From NCBI GenBank assembly GCA_030704615.1, contig CM060734.1, positions 10,106,001-10,170,000 of the forward strand: a stretch of DNA of 64,000 nt. Reading direction: 5' to 3'. Shown piece after piece: positions 55,687 through 64,000 of this stretch. A program made the translations under genes and the position numbers. The stretch comes from Takakia lepidozioides (taxonomy: Eukaryota > Streptophyta > Takakiopsida > Takakiales > Takakiaceae). Position 1 is the stretch's first letter; each line of letters opens with the position of its first letter. The notes under the pieces were generated by a model that was not told the origin of the DNA, did not search any database, and saw only the letters and a list, made by a program, of their open reading frames with translations.

Positions 55687-56363
55687 TTGGTCCCGGGAGT
55701 GCGATCCTTCCTAGGACTCGCCTCCTATTACCGGAAGTATGTGAGAAATTTCGCCAAGATCGCGGGGCCGCTGTCAGACCTTCTGTGTAAATCCAAAGTC
55801 TGGGTATGGAACACCTTTTGTGGTCAAGCTTTTGCCGAGTTGAAGCAGCGGATGGCGGAAGCTCCAGTCCTCAAAATCCCGGAGTTCGACCATCCATTTG
55901 AGATTCATACGGATGCGTCGGACTTCGCTATAGGGGGTGTACTCATGCAGGATGGACGTCAAGTGGCTTACGAAAGTAAAAGAAACTGAATGAAGTAGAG
56001 CGACGATGGCCTACGCATGAGAAGGAAATGAAGGCGGTGGTGCATTGCCTTGAGCTTTGGCGCCACTATGTTGGTTCCAACCCGGTGAAGGTGTTCACGG
56101 ACAATGTCACGGTGAAGTATTTTGCCACGCACCCTAAGTTGTCCCCAAAACAACCTAGGTGGCAAGATACTTTGGCGGTCTTTGACGTGGATATCCAGTA
56201 CAAACCGGGACGAGACAATGTGGTGGCCGATGCTTTAAGTAGAAAGCAGCAGCTTATGTTGGTGTACATGGGCGAGACGGCGCTCCAAAGGAAGATCCGG
56301 AAGGCTTACCGAAAAGATGAGATGGCGAAGTCCGTGATGCAGGACTTGAGGATAGGGGGTTAA
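55687..56363 (+). pseudogene. RNase H of the chromovirus
   Basis: The first frame has RSFLGLASYYRKYVRNFAKI, EIHTDASDFAIGGVLMQDGR and AYESKRN. After a shift near 55990 the second frame (56028-56363) has KVFTDNVTVKYFATHPKLSP and YKPGRDNVVADALSRK. The catalytic Asp residues are visible, but the two halves are out of frame. Confidence 0.85.
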
Positions 56364-56364
56364 A

Positions 56365-57735
56365 TTGCAGTTCCACTTGCAAAATGGACTGCTCCGGTAT
56401 AAGCAAAAATGTCTCTACGTGCCGAAGGGAAGGATCAGAGATAGTCTCTTGAGAGAATGTCATAATGGCCCGCTTGCGGGCCACGGCGGAGCCAAGCGCA
56501 CCGCGGCATTCTTGAAGAAAGAGTATTTCTGGCCCAAACTGAGGGAGGAGGCCGAGGAGTATGTCAAGACATGCACCACATGCCAACAAAACCGGAGCGA
56601 GTACAAAAAGCAATTGGGGCTGTTACAATCTTTGCTGATTCCAGAGGGGTCTTGGGAAAGTGTCTCGATGGATTTCATGACTGCTATGCCGCTGTCAAAA
56701 GGATTCGATGCAATCATGGTGGTGGTGGATAGGTTCAGCAAAATGGGCCATTTCATCCCCACCAAGGAGACGGCAACGCCACAGGAGACGAGAGGACTTT
56801 ACTTCGCCCACGTCTTCAAGCATCATGGACTCCCGAAGGATATTGTCTCGGACCGCGATCCAAAGTTTACGAGTAAATTTTGGAGGGCACTTTGGAAGAA
56901 GATGGGGACGAGGCTCAAGATGAGCACCGCCTTCCGACCTACGACGGACGGCCAAACGGAAAGGGTGAATTCCGTGGTGAAGCAGATCTTGCGGAAGTAC
57001 GTGTCGGTGGACCAATTGGATTGGGTGGAGCACTTGGTCGCGACAGAGTTCTGTTATAATAACACAAAACACTCCGCAATGGGTGTTTCCCCTTTTGTAT
57101 TGGTCTATGGAAAAGCACCTCTAGTGCCGACAAGTTGGGCTGCCCAAGACGTTGAGGAACCGGCAGCAGCAGCGGTGTTGGAGGAACGCGAGCGCTTGTT
57201 GAAGCTCGCAAAGTATAACATCGCCAAAGCTAGGAAACGGTATGAACGGCAGGCAAATCGGAAGTGGAGGGAAGTCAAGTTTGAGGCAGGCACGGAGGTC
57301 TGGTTGAACATCAAGAATTTTTTACTACCTCCGGAAGTGAGTCCGAAGTTCGTACCTCCGTATGCGGGCCCCTTTCGCATCCGGAAGGTTATGAGTGAGG
57401 ATGTGTATGAATTGGAGCTGCCGGCAAACAGCAAGGTGCATCCGGTATTCCACGTCTCATTTTTGAAGCCTTACTTCAAAGATGAAGCGCGTCCGAATCG
57501 GCATCAAGTGTTGCGTCCGCCACCTGTGCTGTTGGATCATGAAAATGAACCTGAGTACGAGGTGGAGGCAGTGCTTAAGTCGAGGAGGTTCAAGAATCAA
57601 GAAACGGAGTATCTCGTGAAATGGAAGGGCTATCATCATGCGGAGGCATCTTGGGTACATGCCTCAGAAATGGGAAACGCATCCGAGGCGGTTGCAGCTT
57701 TCGAATGGCAACCTCAAAAGCGGAAGAAGCATTGA
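56365..57735 (+). CDS. Integrase with chromodomain, uninterrupted frame
   Basis: A 456-codon frame, the longest intact pol piece in the window. The HHCC finger (CHNGPLAGHGGAKRT, CTTCQQNRSEY) is followed by a DDE core (SMDFMTAMPLSKGFDAIMVV, VSDRDPKFTSKFW, FRPTTDGQTERVNSVVKQ) and a GPY/F region (KFVPPYAGPFRIRKVMSEDV). The chromodomain (EYEVEAVLKSRRFKNQETEY, then LVKWKGYHHAEASWVHASEM) lies at about residues 385-440. Chromodomains of this group direct insertion to methyl-histone H3 heterochromatin. It is part of a broken polyprotein, so it would not be made by the normal route. Confidence 0.9.
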   Translation: MQFHLQNGLLRYKQKCLYVPKGRIRDSLLRECHNGPLAGHGGAKRTAAFLKKEYFWPKLREEAEEYVKTCTTCQQNRSEYKKQLGLLQSLLIPEGSWESVSMDFMTAMPLSKGFDAIMVVVDRFSKMGHFIPTKETATPQETRGLYFAHVFKHHGLPKDIVSDRDPKFTSKFWRALWKKMGTRLKMSTAFRPTTDGQTERVNSVVKQILRKYVSVDQLDWVEHLVATEFCYNNTKHSAMGVSPFVLVYGKAPLVPTSWAAQDVEEPAAAAVLEERERLLKLAKYNIAKARKRYERQANRKWREVKFEAGTEVWLNIKNFLLPPEVSPKFVPPYAGPFRIRKVMSEDVYELELPANSKVHPVFHVSFLKPYFKDEARPNRHQVLRPPPVLLDHENEPEYEVEAVLKSRRFKNQETEYLVKWKGYHHAEASWVHASEMGNASEAVAAFEWQPQKRKKH

Positions 57736-57757
57736 TGGGGACATCAACCTTGGATCG

Positions 57758-57768
57758 TGGGGGAGGAA
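57758..57768 (+). promoter_or_regulatory. Polypurine tract candidate
   Basis: GGGGGGAGGAAA-like purines (from GTGGGGGAGGAAAT) lie 22 bp after the integrase stop and are followed by TGCATGC. This is the normal PPT position, but the following sequence does not match the 5' LTR. Confidence 0.45.
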
Positions 57769-57769
57769 A

Positions 57770-58699
57770 TGCATGCTTAGCCCGGCTTAGCTAGCTCAGG
57801 AATACGATTGCAAAAACTTGTGTTGTACAAATTTTGTTATAAATGAAATGGTTCCAAAATGTTGCGCCTCCTATTTTGTTTGGAATGGTGATGCATGGTA
57901 TGGTTGGCTAGTGTGTAGAATGCATGCTAGCTTACAAAAGTGGGAGAGGTAAATTGGATTAATCGTGTGTTTGCGTAGTGCCGAAATCGGGTGACTCCCA
58001 TCCAAGGGGCAAGGAAACTTGTGCCTTCTTTGGGAGTTCACGTGCTAGTGCGCACTTGGCGCGTGCGCGTACAATAACTGCGCTACCGAAGGGGTTGCCT
58101 TGTAGTGCGGGCTAACGCGGAAGCTACGTGCTTCCGTTCACGTACTATAATCGTGTAGCCTCGGGATGAAGTCGTAGTGCGGCTTCGGCATGTTCTCGTA
58201 CCTCAGGCCAGCATTCCAAGGCGGACCCAATTGTAGTGATTGGGGCGCACGGTTGGTTCAAGGTTATCTTCCTAGTCAAAAAGGGTTCAAGGTGAACCTT
58301 TGCTCAAGGTGATGCCAAAAGCAGCATCATGAGTGGTCGCAAGCAATGTTGTTGCAGTTAGGCGATTCAATCCTCGGGGAGGATCGTTTCTTGGCCGTGA
58401 AGTGGGCCAAGAAGAGTGCACTGGGACTCGGGAGGAGCTTGAGAGGCTCCACCCTTGGCCGGGACTTGGAGAAAGTCGGCCGAACTAGCTAGTGGAGAGT
58501 AGAGTCAAGTGTGGGGTTTGGTTCTTTGCCATGGGACGCCATGGTGCGGAAACAAACTCCTTGATGTGGGATGCCACAACTTGGATGTTCGTTTCTACAA
58601 AATGGACAGAGGCACATGTGTGGGCAATACATGCACAGTAGGACTTTCCTTGTACAGACTTTGCACTTCCTGTACCATTGTGTGAGCCTGCCTACCACC
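57770..58699. other. Downstream of the chromovirus, no LTR and no gene
   Basis: The sequence starts TG but shows no similarity by eye to 52478-53195. No coding sequence was recognised. Motifs such as GTAGTGCGG recur near 58104 and 58172. Confidence 0.4.
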
Positions 58700-58783
58700 C
58701 CCTAAGGCCTGTGTCTGTCATCCCTAAGGCCTGTGTCTGTCACCCCTAAGGCCTATGTCTGTCACCCCTAAGGCCTCTGTTGG
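58700..58783 (+). repeat. 22-bp tandem repeat, about four units
   Basis: CCCTAAGGCCTGTGTCTGTC plus two bases is repeated with few changes; the last unit diverges. It lies at the 3' end of the minus-strand gene below, so it could encode its last residues or follow its stop. Confidence 0.85.
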
Positions 58784-59391
58784 TCTGAATCTACCATCCG
58801 TAAGTCTGCGCAAAATTAAGGGTACCCCACAGAACCCGTAAAACTGTCTAAGTCCCAGACAACCCTCTAACAGCAGCCCATCTGGAATGTCCACAATCAC
58901 CATGTCGGCACCATACGGTTTCTGAGCACCATTGACCCAACACTGCCCCTTCGAAACCTGAAAACAGACAGAAGGCAAAAATTAAATCACTATCCAAAAT
59001 GGAAAACATTAACAACAACAAACAGTGGGAATTGGCTTACCGACTCAAGGAATGCACACAGCTTGCCCCAAGTTCGAGAGAGTTTTCCAGTGTAACCAGA
59101 TTTTCTGCTCTCCATCATGGCAAGGAATGAATCATTGACAAGCTCGCATTTACATTCTCGCTGGATTCTGGATGGGTGCTCCACTGTGTCGTATGGCTCA
59201 AACTTCCCCTTGCGTTTTCGTTCCTTGTTTGCAATTGGGGTCTGCGCTGCCTCACCCCCCGCAGCCTCCCCTTGGGTGGCCTTCTCCTTCCCTTTGTCCT
59301 TTGTACCCTTTCCCGTTCCCTTCCCTCTCGCATGAGTTTTGTTGGCTATGGGTTCCTTCTCAGTGAGGTTCCGCAGATTCCTCTCATGCAA
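58724..59391 (-). CDS. Unrecognised two-exon gene or fragment
   Basis: Exon A (59391-59041) encodes a lysine-rich stretch (HARGKGTGKGTKDKGKEKAT), then YDTVEHPSRIQRECKCELVN and GYTGKLSRTWGKLCAFLES. The donor is TCG|GTAAGCC and an 83-bp intron (59040-58958) ends TTTTCAG. Exon B (58957-58724) is in phase and encodes SKGQCWVNGAQKPYGADMVI and VDIPDGLLLEGCLGLRQFYG. A further upstream frame (to about 59590, YTAAILKDYERYHLKDCCWY) is in the same frame as exon A but separated by a TAG near 59446. I do not recognise the family. The start is uncertain and a transposon origin is possible. Confidence 0.45.
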
Positions 59392-59689
59392 TTCCTTGTC
59401 AGTTAGAGGGGCTAACGACTCCGCATTGTCGTTCTGGTTCCGTGTCTACAACTCATACCAGGGGCAATCTGGTTTGGGAATGTCAAGATACCAGCAGCAG
59501 TCCTTCAGGTGATATCTCTCGTAGTCCTTGAGGATGGCTGCCGTGTACATGTTCTGATTGTTAGAGGAGTGTCGATCACTTTTTCGGATCATAATTTAGA
59601 ATAGCACATTTGATGTACATTAGTATATATTTTATGAAGTTTAGTATGAAATCATATTAAGAAATCATAAATAAAATGGAATTCTAGCA

Positions 59690-60342
59690 ATGGCAGAGAC
59701 GGAGGACCAGTCGAAGGACAACTCCTTGATTCCGGGATTGACAGACCATGTGACACTAGAATGCGTTGCACGGGTGCCTCGCTCTTATTATTTACCGTTG
59801 ACAGGTGGTTGTAAGAAATGGCAGAATGCGCTAGCGGTGGTTGATGATGAAGGCCGCAACGACGTCTTTGAGATTCGCAAAACGGGTAGAGATCAAGGAA
59901 GAATGGGTTTACATGTTGGCTGGTCTTGCACACAATGTACAGCCTCTCATAAATGCACGGAAATGGTGGGCGTTTGATTCCGGTAGTACGCGTTGGCGTT
60001 GTCTGCCAGGCTGCCCTATGGATTATACCTTTGAAGTTTATGACAAAGAGTCGGCAGTTACAAGAACTCAACTTTTGGTTTGCGGACAGTACTCTAGAGA
60101 CTACATGGTATGGAGGTATGATCTAGAAATCAATGAATAGTCTTCAACGCCAAGAATGATTCAAGATCGATGTCTTTTTGACTCAGCAAATGCAGGAAAA
60201 TATGCTTATCTTGCTGGAGGATCTCACCAATAGACGACTCTCAAAGCAATCAAGCGCTACAACTCGTTACTTCAAAGCATGGGAACCTCTCCTCGATCTC
60301 AACACCGCACGGGAAAGGGAGATAATGGAAAAACAAGGATAA
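59690..60342 (+). pseudogene. F-box/kelch-repeat gene, frameshifted
   Basis: Starts at ATG 59690 (MAETEDQSKDNS). The F-box-like IPGLTDHVTLECVARVPRSY is followed, after a frame change near 59880, by EIKEEWVYMLAGLAHNVQPL and WWAFDSGSTRWRCLPGCP, then YDKESAVTRTQLLVCGQYSR. Past a stop at 60138, DRCLFDSANAGKYAYLAGGS and, in another frame, WEPLLDLNTAR complete a kelch repeat. The layout matches plant SKIP11-type F-box/kelch proteins, substrate adaptors of SCF ubiquitin ligases. Only the first kelch repeats are present. The absence of introns fits either this largely intronless family or a retrocopy. Confidence 0.75.
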
Positions 60343-60879
60343 ATGTGAACCGCTGGATATTGGTTGATCAAGGGTAAGGATCCCCACTTTCCAAATGGAT
60401 GAATGACATGGATGAGGAACAACATTCATGAGGATTTAAAACGGCTCATGTATCAATGAATGTTGGTCATGTACCAACTTAAGCTGGTCATGTCCCTGGA
60501 TGGATGAAAATTATGAGGAAGAATGAAAATGGATGAAATCAGCGGATGGAACCATGGATGGATGGATTACGGGCTGGATCTCTGGACGGATGACAATGGA
60601 TGGAGGAAAAACACGTGGTTCGATCTGGACCGTTCAAGTGGAGGGTGCAGATCTGAAGGATTAAAAATAAAAATAAAATATATCTTATATTAATGAACAC
60701 TCTAGGGAAAATTAATTAAAAACTCTAACTAGGTGTCGGTGCTTAAATGCACCAGTAGTAATTTATTATTTTTGGAGAAAGAGATGGATGAAAGTAGTCA
60801 AAACAAGTGACGGATGTAGGACGACGGACTGAAATAAATCAGCCGGCGAAAGAGAGAACGGGGACAATCTAGTTCCTCT
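60343..60879. other. GGATGA-rich low-complexity stretch, no gene
   Basis: From about 60395 to 60630 ATGGATGGA/GGATGAA-type motifs recur irregularly. No open frame of interest. An A/T-rich segment at about 60660-60780 leads into the LTR-like region. Confidence 0.5.
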
Positions 60880-61262
60880 CTTGTTCTTCCTTCACTTTGT
60901 CAAGTTATTTTACCACTAGTGTGAAACTAGCTAGGAAATAGCTAGCTTTTACATATTGACATTTGGGATTGGCCCAAGTGTCAATCCAGGGGTCAAGGCA
61001 GATTTAGGCCCTGGAGTGGTTATCTTCACGGCAAGCGCGGAAGGCTCATCTTTCTCGAGTTGAGCCTCACCGCGCCTAGCTATGGCGCCGTAGTGTGGAT
61101 TCCCCATGGCGTGGGGTGTACTTGGCTTGACTTGTATTTGAGTGATGAGGTTATATATGCATGAGTTTATGCTTCAGCTTTGTGAGTTCGCATGAGCTTG
61201 TGCTTGTATTCTTCTTCTTTATCACTCGAGAAAGATCAGCTCGTATCTATGAGTGCTAGATA
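60880..61262 (+). repeat. LTR-like region related to the MTase-element LTR
   Basis: In plus orientation it shares ordered blocks with the minus-strand LTR at 21238-21594: GTCAAGTTA, AGTGTGAAA, AGCTAG, TGTCAA and TTATCTTCACG, then the palindrome GGCTCA...CTCGAG...TGAGCC at 61043-61066. Similarity is moderate, so this is a diverged family member. A second inverted repeat, CTCGTATCT/AGATACGAG, lies at about 61240-61267. Confidence 0.6.
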
Positions 61263-62554
61263 CGAGTTAGTTGTAGCACTTGTGGTTTTTGCTTGAGAAT
61301 GAGAGAAACCAAGTTGTTATGCAAGGAGCACCGTGGAGCTCTTGGTTGTTAGAAGCGGAGGCGATGTGGGTTACGAGGTGGTAAACCTTGGCATTCGATC
61401 TTCAGCTTCAGAGATGAAAGCACCATACTGCAGGTAATTCCAGAGCACCTTGATGGTTTCAGATTGTGTACATGCATGAGCAAGCACGATGGGAAGAGGA
61501 CCAGTCAAGAGCAGGTTATAGTGGCTTTGGTGGCAAAGCTGAGAACTGGACTTGGGAATGCGAGCTTTCATTGTGTGAAGGATTGCAGGACCAAGCGAAA
61601 GGGCTGATTTGGCTTGGGGCAAATCAGTGCACTTTGTGGAGTATGGTGAGATTGGGGTTTCAATCTCGAGCTTCAGCATTGAGAGGGCTCTTGTCATGGC
61701 GAGAGCAGGGCTGGAACAGGAGCTAAGAGAAGTGTCTTGTGGCTGAAAATGTAAGCCTTAAGGTTTCAGGAGCTTGGCAAAGGCTGTGGAGTGCTTAGTC
61801 TTGTCTTAGAGAGCATCAAGGAACCAAGGAGCCAAGATAGGGGGCTGATATCTCTTGTGTGAAGAGTTGCATGTGTGGAGCATGCTATCAGCCTGGTGAA
61901 GGCTTGCACTTTCAGGTGTGGGAGTGCAAGAAAGGAAGGAAGGGGCTGGTTTCCCTGTAGGGCATGTGGAGCATGCTTTCAGCCTGCTGAAGCTTGTATT
62001 TTCAGGTTTGTGGGTGCAAGAAATGAAGCAAAGGAGTGATTCTCTTATGGTGAGAGTAGGGCATGTGTGGAGAATGCCTTCAGCCCATTGAGGCTCTTGT
62101 TTTCAAGCTTTAGAGAGCTAGAACGGAAGTCTAGGGCTGGTTTCCACTTGGAGTGAAAGAAAAGCACTTGTAGGGCCTATGTGAGTTGGGGTTTCAACTT
62201 CAAGCTTGAAGGGAGCGCAACTTTGAAGCAGCAGGTGTAGGGGGCTGGAATAGGCTCTAAGACAGATGCTATGGCCAAGGAGAGTGCTTGAATGAGTGCT
62301 CACAAGGGCTGGGAACCAGCAGGGCTTGGTTGTTTGCCATTGAGTTTAGTGGCGTGTTGGGAGGCTAAGTGAGAAAGAAGGCTTGGTTTGTGGCAACCAC
62401 CTCATGGCTTAGGGCTACTATGGTGGTGTGTGCCGAAAGAGCAAGAATACCTTGCTGATTTCCTCACAGCCGCCATAGCTCAATGGAAAGAAGCCTAGAG
62501 TCCAAGAGACACAAACCTGATTGGCGTGGCTAAACCCTTGGAAGAAATGGCTAA
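61263..62554 (+). other. Leader with degenerate 80-120-bp repeats, no gene recognised
   Basis: Phrases such as GTGGAGCATGCT, TCAGCCTG, TTTTCAGGT and GGGCTGGTTTCC recur roughly every 80-120 bp between 61.8 and 62.2 kb. No coding signature. The region lies between the LTR-like sequence and the minisatellite, so it is probably untranslated leader of the right-edge element. Confidence 0.45.
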
Positions 62555-63260
62555 ATTGCCAGAGCGGCCATGGATGGGGCTGTGATGGGCTGTGAGGGGC
62601 GTGACAGGCGTGCTAAGGCCTTTGAGGCATATGAGGCTGTGAGGGGCTGTGACAGGCTGTGCCCATGGCCTTTGGGGCTGTGATGGGCTGTGAGGGGCTG
62701 TGACAGGTGCCGTGCCTGAAGGCCTTTGAGGCTGTGAGGGGCTGTGAGGGATGTGACAGTGCCTGTGCCTGAGGCCTGTGGGGCTGTGAGGGGCTGTGAG
62801 GGGGACTGTGTTGTAGCAACCGTGCCTTGAGGGGCTGTGGTGGCTGTGACGGGCTGTGACAGGCTTGTGTGCCAGTGGCCTGTGGGGCTGTGAAGGGCTG
62901 TGACAGGCTGTGGCCCATGGCCTTGGGGCTGTGATGGGCTGTGAGGGGCTGTGACAGGCCGTGCCTGAGGCCTTTGATGCTGTGACGGGGATGTGACGGG
63001 ATGTGACGGGCTGTGCCCATGGCCTTTGGGGCTGTGATGGGCTTGTGAGGGGCCGTGACAGGCCGTGGCTGAGGCTTTGAGGCTGTGCAGGCTGTGAGGG
63101 GCTGTGACAGGCCGTGCTGAGGCCTTTGGGGCTGTGAGGGGCTGTGAGGGCTGTGTCAGGCCGTGCCCTGAGGCCTGTGGGGCTGTGATGTGTGTGTGTG
63201 TTCTGGGCTGTGGACTGTGACGGCTGTGGTGAGCTGTGTGGGCCTGTGCTGGTCTGTGGT
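62555..63260 (-). repeat. Large 10-bp minisatellite with higher-order repeats
   Basis: Units of GGCTGTGAGG, GGCTGTGACA and similar repeat with a 10-bp register over about 700 bp. A longer phrase ending in CATGGCCTTTGGGGCTGTGA or a variant recurs about every 50-60 bp. The reverse complement matches the arrays at 20438-20640 and 40055-40165. Two overlapping minus-strand open frames of 277 and 250 codons are by-products of the repeat. Confidence 0.9.
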
Positions 63261-63429
63261 GGCCCGTGTTGACCTGGGGGCCTGTGCTGACTCGTGGAGG
63301 CACTGGTGGACTGCCTAAGGACTGGCATGTGGTCTGGAAGGCCGAATTTTGAAGCTCGTGGAGGGCGGTTTGAGGAGTATCTTCATGATATTCCCATGGT
63401 CATGCAAGTGAGGGAGAGAGGAGAGGAAG

Positions 63430-63870
63430 AGTGTTGGGATGAGGGCATGCTGGGGTTAGGCATTGCTTTAGCTTCTCTTCCTCGTAGTTTCCACCCTCTC
63501 ATTAGGCCAAGACCTTTCCGTAGGTGGAGGCAAGAGTCAGTCCGGGTTTGGGCTGGGGTGTCCTTGCAGAGCAACACCGTGGAGTTGTTTTTGGTGTGGG
63601 GGAGTTGTCGTTCTGATTTCTTGTGTTTGGATCCCCTCCATACCTGCATGCTTGACTGTGCGCCATGCTAGTTTTGTGTGGGCGCTTGTTTTATAGGTGA
63701 TTGGTCCGGATTTGATCACCGGCCAGTCCTAGAGCATGCTGTCGATGGTGAGGCTGGGGTGATGACCAGCCAGACCATCATTGTTCTCCTGTGGTGAGGT
63801 TGGAGGTGATGACCAGCCAACCATAGGAGTGCTTGCGGTGGATGCAGGTACAGGTGTAGCTATGTTAGGA
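63430..63870 (+). mobile_element. Leader of a second MTase-family element, runs off the right edge
   Basis: Matches 29735-29305 in order and opposite orientation, including GATTTCTTGTGTTTGGATCC, CTGCATGCTTGACTGTGCGC and the GATGACCAGCCA repeats. In the fuller element gag starts within 30 bp of this block, so gag of this second element is expected just beyond the block or past the window end. The last 130 bases show no recognised coding start. Confidence 0.65.
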
Positions 63871-64000
63871 ACTTAGTATTCCAAACCATAAGCCGCAACA
63901 GGTTCTCTACCCGGTTACCTTGTGGAGAGGGGTTTAGGGACATGTTCATGACCGGTTGAGTGTCAACACGGAGGTGCCACTAGTTGCTGGGGACAGTGCC

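Larger units (their letters stand above)
52478..57769 (+). mobile_element. Chromovirus (Ty3/gypsy with chromodomain)
   Basis: 5' LTR (52478-53195), primer-binding site, gag, protease, RT, RNase H, integrase with C-terminal chromodomain, and a purine-rich tract. Two stops in gag, frameshifts in pol and a substituted RT active site make it inactive. After the purine tract at 57758-57768 the expected LTR sequence does not appear, so the 3' LTR is missing or replaced. Confidence 0.9.

Noticed and set aside
62495-63328. 277- and 250-codon Ser/Pro/Gln/His-rich frames on the minus strand
   Set aside because: Both are translations of a 10-bp minisatellite. The same repeat gives similar peptides in more than one frame, so there is no independent coding signal.

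Overview
This window looks like retrotransposon-dense nuclear DNA from a land plant with a large genome. I cannot resolve the lineage; a seedless plant such as a fern or lycophyte is a guess. The plant assignment rests on host-gene sequence: an intron-rich PWWP-domain gene, broken copies of a MRC/PII1-like plastid coiled-coil gene and a SKIP11-type F-box/kelch gene, and an exon resembling plant LPP-delta. It also rests on plant-type LINEs, a chromovirus whose primer-binding site matches plant initiator Met-tRNA, and a second Ty3 lineage with accessory ORFs. No bacterial, plastid or mitochondrial block was seen.

Layout. 1-3.3 kb: LINE (minus), cut by the window edge. 3.8-5.0 kb: MRC/PII1-like pseudogene (plus). 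5.9-14.9 kb: a nine-exon PWWP gene (minus) reconstructed from splice signals and phase, with a 4.5-kb LINE nested in intron 7. 15.3-16.3 kb: truncated LINE. 18.1 kb: lone LPP-delta-like exon. 19.7-20.4 kb: solo LTR of the chromovirus family, then a 10-bp-period minisatellite.

21.2-30.5 kb (minus), possibly to 33.5 kb: the most unusual object, a decayed Ty3/gypsy element ordered gag - protease - C5 cytosine methyltransferase - reverse transcriptase - RNase H - integrase - PHD finger, with an extra unrecognised 249-aa ORF in its leader. A relative of its LTR and leader begins at about 60.9 kb on the plus strand and runs off the right edge. 31.5-32.2 kb holds a LINE scrap and a second fragment of the MRC/PII1-like gene.

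33.7-44.7 kb (plus): a non-chromodomain Ty3 element with a leader ORF, gag-pol, and about 4 kb of accessory reading frames (one with zinc-knuckle-like motifs, one long coiled coil) ending in about 95-bp tandem repeats. 44.9-47.9 kb: a chromovirus copy with a 2.3-kb internal inversion and a reverse-transcriptase deletion. 52.5-57.8 kb: a fuller chromovirus (LTR, PBS, gag, protease, RT, RNase H, integrase plus chromodomain) with stops and a mutated RT active site. 58.7-60.3 kb: an unrecognised two-exon gene and the F-box/kelch pseudogene.

The PWWP gene is the only host gene here with an intact reading frame; every mobile element carries disabling lesions. Two unrelated Ty3 elements each end their integrase in a chromatin-reader module (PHD finger in one, chromodomain in the other), and the first also carries a DNA-methylation writer.
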